From Anaerolineales bacterium (GTDB taxonomy: Bacteria; Chloroflexota; Anaerolineae; Anaerolineales; Villigracilaceae), in assembly GCA_023382595.1 (NCBI GenBank), contig JAHDWB010000001.1, positions 1,054,001 to 1,118,000 on the forward strand: 64,000 nucleotides of DNA, written 5' to 3'. The notes under the pieces are model-generated. The model saw only the letters and a list, made by a program, of their open reading frames with translations. It searched no databases and had not been told where the DNA came from. Of the stretch, positions 60,077-64,000 are shown in pieces. Both the position numbers and the translations under genes were made by a program. Position 1 is the first letter of the stretch. The number at the start of each line of letters is the position of its first letter.

Positions 60077-61723
60077 TATGTGCAGGGCGGATGTGGACAA
60101 CATGGTAAATATCAATTGCGAGTTATTTGCCATCATCAGTGCAATAAAAACCAGCAGTGACACCTGAAACCAACGCTTATCCGCGAGTTCCTTCCATGCC
60201 AGCGCAAGGAGGAGCACGATGGCGTACGTCCAGTTGACGGAGTACAGGAACACGTCCTTGCCGTAGCGCATGTGCAGGGCAAAGTTGAAGAGCAGGATCA
60301 GGATGAAGGTCAGGGAGATGCGGTTATCCTGCTTGCGGAAGTTCTTCAGGAAGAGCAATCCGCCTAGCGCGGCGAGCGCCATCCATACCACGACCAACAC
60401 GCGGCTGAGGTCCGTCACGTAGCGGCTGATCTGCATCGGGTCTCTTTTGATGGAGGCGCGAAACATCCATACTTTTCGGAAGGGAATATCCTCCTCCATG
60501 CGGATCAGCGGCTCCGGCGCGACGAAACTGTGCAGGAACATCACGCGCGCGAACAGGTTCGCGCGTTCCAATGTCGGCTGGAATTGATTGTGACCTTCGC
60601 CTTCATAACTTTTCAAATCCCAAAAATACGGGTGCGATCCGGGATAGGCGGCTTCATTCAACAACGTCAGGGGGACGATAAATGCCAGCACGAGCAACCC
60701 ATAGATGATGATCTTTTTTATGTCCGGCTTGATGACCAAATGCGCGATGAAGGTCTGCGCGAGGTTCGAGATGGTGATGCCGAACGCGACCAACCCCGCA
60801 ATGACCTGCATGTAAAGCGGCTTGTCCGTGACCAGCAGGAGGAGGAAGACCAGCGCCACCGCCGCCAGATAGATGTAGGTCTCGATCAGTGAACTGAAGA
60901 TCAACTGCGCCGTGGATGCGCCGAACAGCGCGGCGACCAGCATGGCGTAGAGCGTGTTCCCGCTCCAACGCTTCACCAAGTACCAGACGATGAACACGCA
61001 CAACGCGCCCGCAAAGGCATTCAGCACAAAGGCGGCGTAGAGCGTGTCACCTTTGATGAAAAGCGATATCAACCACACAAACGGGCGGACGATGATCAAC
61101 ACGAACGGATGCACCGGACGCCAGTAATAATCGCGCGTCTGCTCTGTGGCGAAACGCCAACGCCACAAGCGGGCATCCGAGTCAAAAAAGATATCGTCCG
61201 CATCGAAGGCGGGTTGGTTGAAGATGGCAGACAGGAACAGGTAGATCGAAAAGAAACAGAAGGAAAGCAGCAAGCCCGCCAGATTTTCATCCACGAACCG
61301 ACCAAAAGGCGTCTTCCTAATCCCCCTCCCTTTGAGCAGTTTCAACATCCACCCGAAGATCGGCAGCGCAAGCAGGAGCCCAATCGCAAAGGGAATCCAT
61401 TGCGTCCCTTCGAGATGATAAAAACCCGCGTCGGACAGGCTGGGGAATTGCTCTGCCATCTTGAACAGGATCAACCCGAAGGCGGCGAGCGAAGCGAACA
61501 GGATCAGGGCGATCCATGTATCAAACCGCCGGGACGAAAATCCTTGTTTTGCTTTGCCGAGCAGGGAATACGTCAGTAGGCTGGCAAAGACGTGGATCAA
61601 CGTCGCCAGAAGAAAAATAATGTAGGGGGATGTATGGAAATTGCTGGAAAAGCCGACCGCAAAATAACTGAGCGGAATGCCCGTCAGCCACGCAATGGCA
61701 GGCAGGGTGGGTAGCACTCTCAC
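60071..61723 (-). CDS. GT-C-type polytopic membrane protein (550 aa)
   Basis: About 12-13 helices. An acidic loop near residue 195 (FNQPAFDADDIFFDSDARLWRWR) sits between helices, with ETYIYLAAVALVF and a PGSHPYFWD loop, in line with GT-C lipid-linked-sugar transferases. GTG at 61723 has AAAAGGA upstream; a longer TTG start at 61789 is possible. The donor and acceptor are unknown. It lies next to another GT-C gene. Confidence 0.68.
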   Translation of the reverse strand: MRVLPTLPAIAWLTGIPLSYFAVGFSSNFHTSPYIIFLLATLIHVFASLLTYSLLGKAKQGFSSRRFDTWIALILFASLAAFGLILFKMAEQFPSLSDAGFYHLEGTQWIPFAIGLLLALPIFGWMLKLLKGRGIRKTPFGRFVDENLAGLLLSFCFFSIYLFLSAIFNQPAFDADDIFFDSDARLWRWRFATEQTRDYYWRPVHPFVLIIVRPFVWLISLFIKGDTLYAAFVLNAFAGALCVFIVWYLVKRWSGNTLYAMLVAALFGASTAQLIFSSLIETYIYLAAVALVFLLLLVTDKPLYMQVIAGLVAFGITISNLAQTFIAHLVIKPDIKKIIIYGLLVLAFIVPLTLLNEAAYPGSHPYFWDLKSYEGEGHNQFQPTLERANLFARVMFLHSFVAPEPLIRMEEDIPFRKVWMFRASIKRDPMQISRYVTDLSRVLVVVWMALAALGGLLFLKNFRKQDNRISLTFILILLFNFALHMRYGKDVFLYSVNWTYAIVLLLALAWKELADKRWFQVSLLVFIALMMANNSQLIFTMLSTSALHIK

Positions 61724-61831
61724 GGGAAAGGTCCTTTTCAAAATTGGCGTTTGGAGTTTACCACAGGCTGGTTTTGAGCCGATTATCAAATCCCGTCATG
61801 GATGGTATAGTTGCAAAATTCAAAGGACCGT

Positions 61832-64000
61832 ATGAATTCAACTATCGGGAAAATCACACGCAGCATCCTTGCGGCAACTCTGATCCTGGCAGGCTTGACA
61901 GCCCGGTATGCCGGTTTGGGATTTGTCTCCATCGACATGGAGGGTTTTCTCCTTCCCTGGTATGACGAAATACTCTCAGGCGGGTTTTCATCGTTGGGCG
62001 AGTCGTTCTCCAATTACACGCCGCCTTATCTCTATCTTTTGTGGATCGCTACAAAGACGAGCGCGTTCCTGCCGAAGATCATAGCGATAAAATCCATCTC
62101 CATTTTGTTCGACCTGCTCAATGCGTTTTTCGTGTACAAGATCATAAGTCTCAAGTACCCCAAAGGCTGGACCGCTCCGCTCGGCGCGGCGATCTTTCTT
62201 ACGCTCCCCACGGTCATTCTCAACAGTTCGTTCTGGGGGCAGGCGGACTCCATTTACACCGGCTTTCTGCTGGCAAGTTTGTATTTCCTGCTGAAGGATA
62301 GACCGCTTCCCGCGATCGTCTTTTTTGGAATTTCCCTGTCCTTCAAAGCGCAAGCCGTTTTCTTCTCGCCGCTCCTGTTGTTATTGCTGATACGGAAACG
62401 AATCCCCTTTCTCTATTTTGTACTTGTGCCTGTCACCTATATCTTCTTGATGATCCCTGCCATGCTTGCCGGTCGTCCTCCAATGGAACTGCTGACCATC
62501 TACTTCAACCAGGCGGGACAATATAACTATCTGGCAGTAAACGTTTCGAACCTTTATGTGTTCATTCCAAACGAATATTACAGCCAAGGCGTGATACTTG
62601 GGGTTTTGATTGCGGGCGTTATCATTTCCCTGTGGGTGGCGGTCTATGCGAAGCGCATAAGAATATTCACGCCGGAGATCATCCTATTCTCCGCCTTCGT
62701 TTCCGTGGCGCTGGTCCCATTCCTGCTCCCCAAAATGCACGACCGCTATTTCTACCCGGCGGATGTCCTTTCCCTGCTGGCGGTATTTTATTTTCCGCGT
62801 CTTTGGTTCCTTGCGCTGGGATATCAGATCATTTCGGCAATGGCATATTATGTTTTCCTGGTGCTTCCGCCTTTCGATCCATTCAGTATCACCGTATTGT
62901 CCGTTGCAGCCTTAACCAACCTGTTAATTCTCGGTCTCGCCACAGGTGCGCAGTGGCATATAATCAGCCAAGGCAATCCCAACCCCGGAGCAGATGCAAA
63001 AAACAATCCATATCCGGATACCATCAAAAATACAATGAAAAGCATTACAACATTTATTCAAAAGTACAGACATCTTATAATTTTTGTGATCATTCTCGCA
63101 ATCGGCATTTTTGCCCGCGTGCGTGAGTTCGGCAATATGCCGCCCGGCTTGAATCCCGACGAAGCCTCCATCGGCGTGGAGGCGTACTATCTTTACAAAT
63201 TCGGCGTGGATCGTTACGGACTGTCCTATCCCGTCCATCTCATCTCATGGGGCAGTGGACAAAATGCGCTGTATGCTTATCTTCTAATTCCGTTTGTCGC
63301 CCTGAAAGGCATCACTCCCTTTGCCGTGCGATTGCCGATGATGCTGACGGGTATCTTATCCCTGATCTTGATCTACATCGCAGGTAGACGTCTGTTCGGC
63401 GAAAAATTCGCCCTGCTGGCAATGTTCTTCATGGCAATCTCACCCTGGCACATTGTCAACTCGCGCTGGGCGGTCGAATCGAACATCATGCCATTCTTCT
63501 TTCTGGCAGGCTTCACCGCTCTCACGTTGGCGAATACCAAAAATTGGTGGTTTCTGGTCTCCTCGATCTTCTTTGCATTGAGCCTATACTCATATGGGAC
63601 GACATATGTCGGTGTGCCAATCTTCCTCCTGTTAACTGTCCCTCTGCTGGTCAGGATAAAACATATCACCATAAAGCAGGTGATCATTGGAGCGATTACC
63701 TTTGTCCTGATCGCCCTTCCCATCGGCTTGTTCCTTATCGTCAACACGCTTCGGTTGGAGACCCTGCAACTGGGTGCTGTGACCATTCCCCGTCTCCCCG
63801 TGGAGGCACGCTATGAAACGATGGCTGCAGTCTTCGGCGAGAGTCCGCTTCAGGCGCTTTTTTCAAATGCAAGGATCATGTTCGATGTCCTTTGGAAGCA
63901 ATCCGATGCCTATCCCTGGAATTTTGTCGAACCATTCGGTTATTTTTACAAGATCACATTTCCGCTTGTGCTGGCAGGCTTCATACTGACCCTGCCGTTC
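61832..64000 (+). CDS. tandem GT-C glycosyltransferase fusion (partial, 723 codons)
   Basis: Open frame from ATG 61832 (weak AAAGGA before it) to the window edge with no stop. Residues 1-400 form a first GT-C-like module: DMEGFLLPWYDEIL, LNSSFWGQADSIY, FKAQAVFFSP, LLPKMHDRYFYPADV. A hydrophilic linker (about 400-425, QGNPNPGADAKNNPYPD) follows. From about 430 a second, ArnT/PMT-type module begins with the acidic loop PPGLNPDEASIGVEAYYLYK and WHIVNSRWAVESNIMPF. Two modules from different GT-C subfamilies in one chain is unusual. The likely role is adding sugars from lipid carriers outside the membrane. Confidence 0.82.
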   Translation, partial: MNSTIGKITRSILAATLILAGLTARYAGLGFVSIDMEGFLLPWYDEILSGGFSSLGESFSNYTPPYLYLLWIATKTSAFLPKIIAIKSISILFDLLNAFFVYKIISLKYPKGWTAPLGAAIFLTLPTVILNSSFWGQADSIYTGFLLASLYFLLKDRPLPAIVFFGISLSFKAQAVFFSPLLLLLLIRKRIPFLYFVLVPVTYIFLMIPAMLAGRPPMELLTIYFNQAGQYNYLAVNVSNLYVFIPNEYYSQGVILGVLIAGVIISLWVAVYAKRIRIFTPEIILFSAFVSVALVPFLLPKMHDRYFYPADVLSLLAVFYFPRLWFLALGYQIISAMAYYVFLVLPPFDPFSITVLSVAALTNLLILGLATGAQWHIISQGNPNPGADAKNNPYPDTIKNTMKSITTFIQKYRHLIIFVIILAIGIFARVREFGNMPPGLNPDEASIGVEAYYLYKFGVDRYGLSYPVHLISWGSGQNALYAYLLIPFVALKGITPFAVRLPMMLTGILSLILIYIAGRRLFGEKFALLAMFFMAISPWHIVNSRWAVESNIMPFFFLAGFTALTLANTKNWWFLVSSIFFALSLYSYGTTYVGVPIFLLLTVPLLVRIKHITIKQVIIGAITFVLIALPIGLFLIVNTLRLETLQLGAVTIPRLPVEARYETMAAVFGESPLQALFSNARIMFDVLWKQSDAYPWNFVEPFGYFYKITFPLVLAGFILTLPF

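Overview
The window looks like part of a chromosome from a Chloroflexota bacterium, probably class Anaerolineae. This is an inference from gene content and not a database result: a mevalonate-pathway gene (diphosphomevalonate decarboxylase), Tad/Flp pilus parts, an LCP-family protein, monoderm-style surface proteins (one with an LPXTG-like tail), ClpC, and an infC-rpmI-rplT operon. Base composition is moderately GC-rich, with clearly AT-richer islands.

0-13 kb holds a denitrification and metal region. A cytochrome cd1 nitrite reductase-like protein with two c-type heme domains lies upstream of a minus-strand set of a cupin, a cytochrome b561, a lipoprotein cytochrome c, a NnrS/heme-copper-oxidase-like membrane protein and two small proteins. 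Two intact Crp/Fnr regulators, one Crp pseudogene and a DUF2249 protein lie alongside. An HMA metal chaperone and a P1B-type ATPase follow, then two half-size NnrS-like membrane proteins and a VOC protein. FNR/DNR-type palindromes sit at the class II position upstream of the nirS-like gene and of the chaperone/ATPase pair. This stretch also carries deletion scars and gene fragments.

13-30 kb is an accessory island, probably an integrated plasmid- or ICE-like element in partial decay. It starts near a broken PIN toxin/antitoxin pair and a 3' fragment of a tRNA-fMet-like gene. It carries a reduced Tad/Flp set (Flp pilin, two TadE-like, one TadG-like, one TadC-like protein), a disrupted LCP gene, a replication protein with a DnaA N-terminal-like domain and internal iterons, a ParA/tandem-RHH partition-like pair, a chain of small overlapping genes, an excisionase-like protein and a large serine recombinase. 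The recombinase reading frame runs 115 bp into the 5' end of mvaD, which suggests integration at that gene. Two copies of an unusual module (four TACGG boxes spaced 11-12 bp, a conserved octamer, then a terminator hairpin) precede two island genes.

30-49.5 kb is core-like: mvaD, an RseP-type protease, a HEAT-repeat protein, tRNA-Lys, thioredoxin, infC-rpmI-rplT, a macrodomain protein, an rRNA methylase, a glycosyltransferase, a response regulator, UDP-glucose dehydrogenase, a methyltransferase, a cytosolic LacI-type sensor histidine kinase, a large metalloprotease and ClpC.

49.6-58.2 kb is a run of small unrelated minus-strand genes. Three of them (a restriction-endonuclease-like protein, a PH-like membrane protein and a CAP-LysM-LPXTG protein) are AT-rich and lie between long repeats. 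The repeats carry attC-like 7-bp ends, G/C-rich hairpins and, in three of four, the same consensus promoter (TTGACC-N17-TATAAT) pointing into the next gene. This resembles an integron-style cassette array in which cassettes bring their own promoter, and it is the most interesting structure here. The window ends with a GNAT protein, a YvlD-like protein and two GT-C type membrane glycosyltransferases, the last running off the edge.
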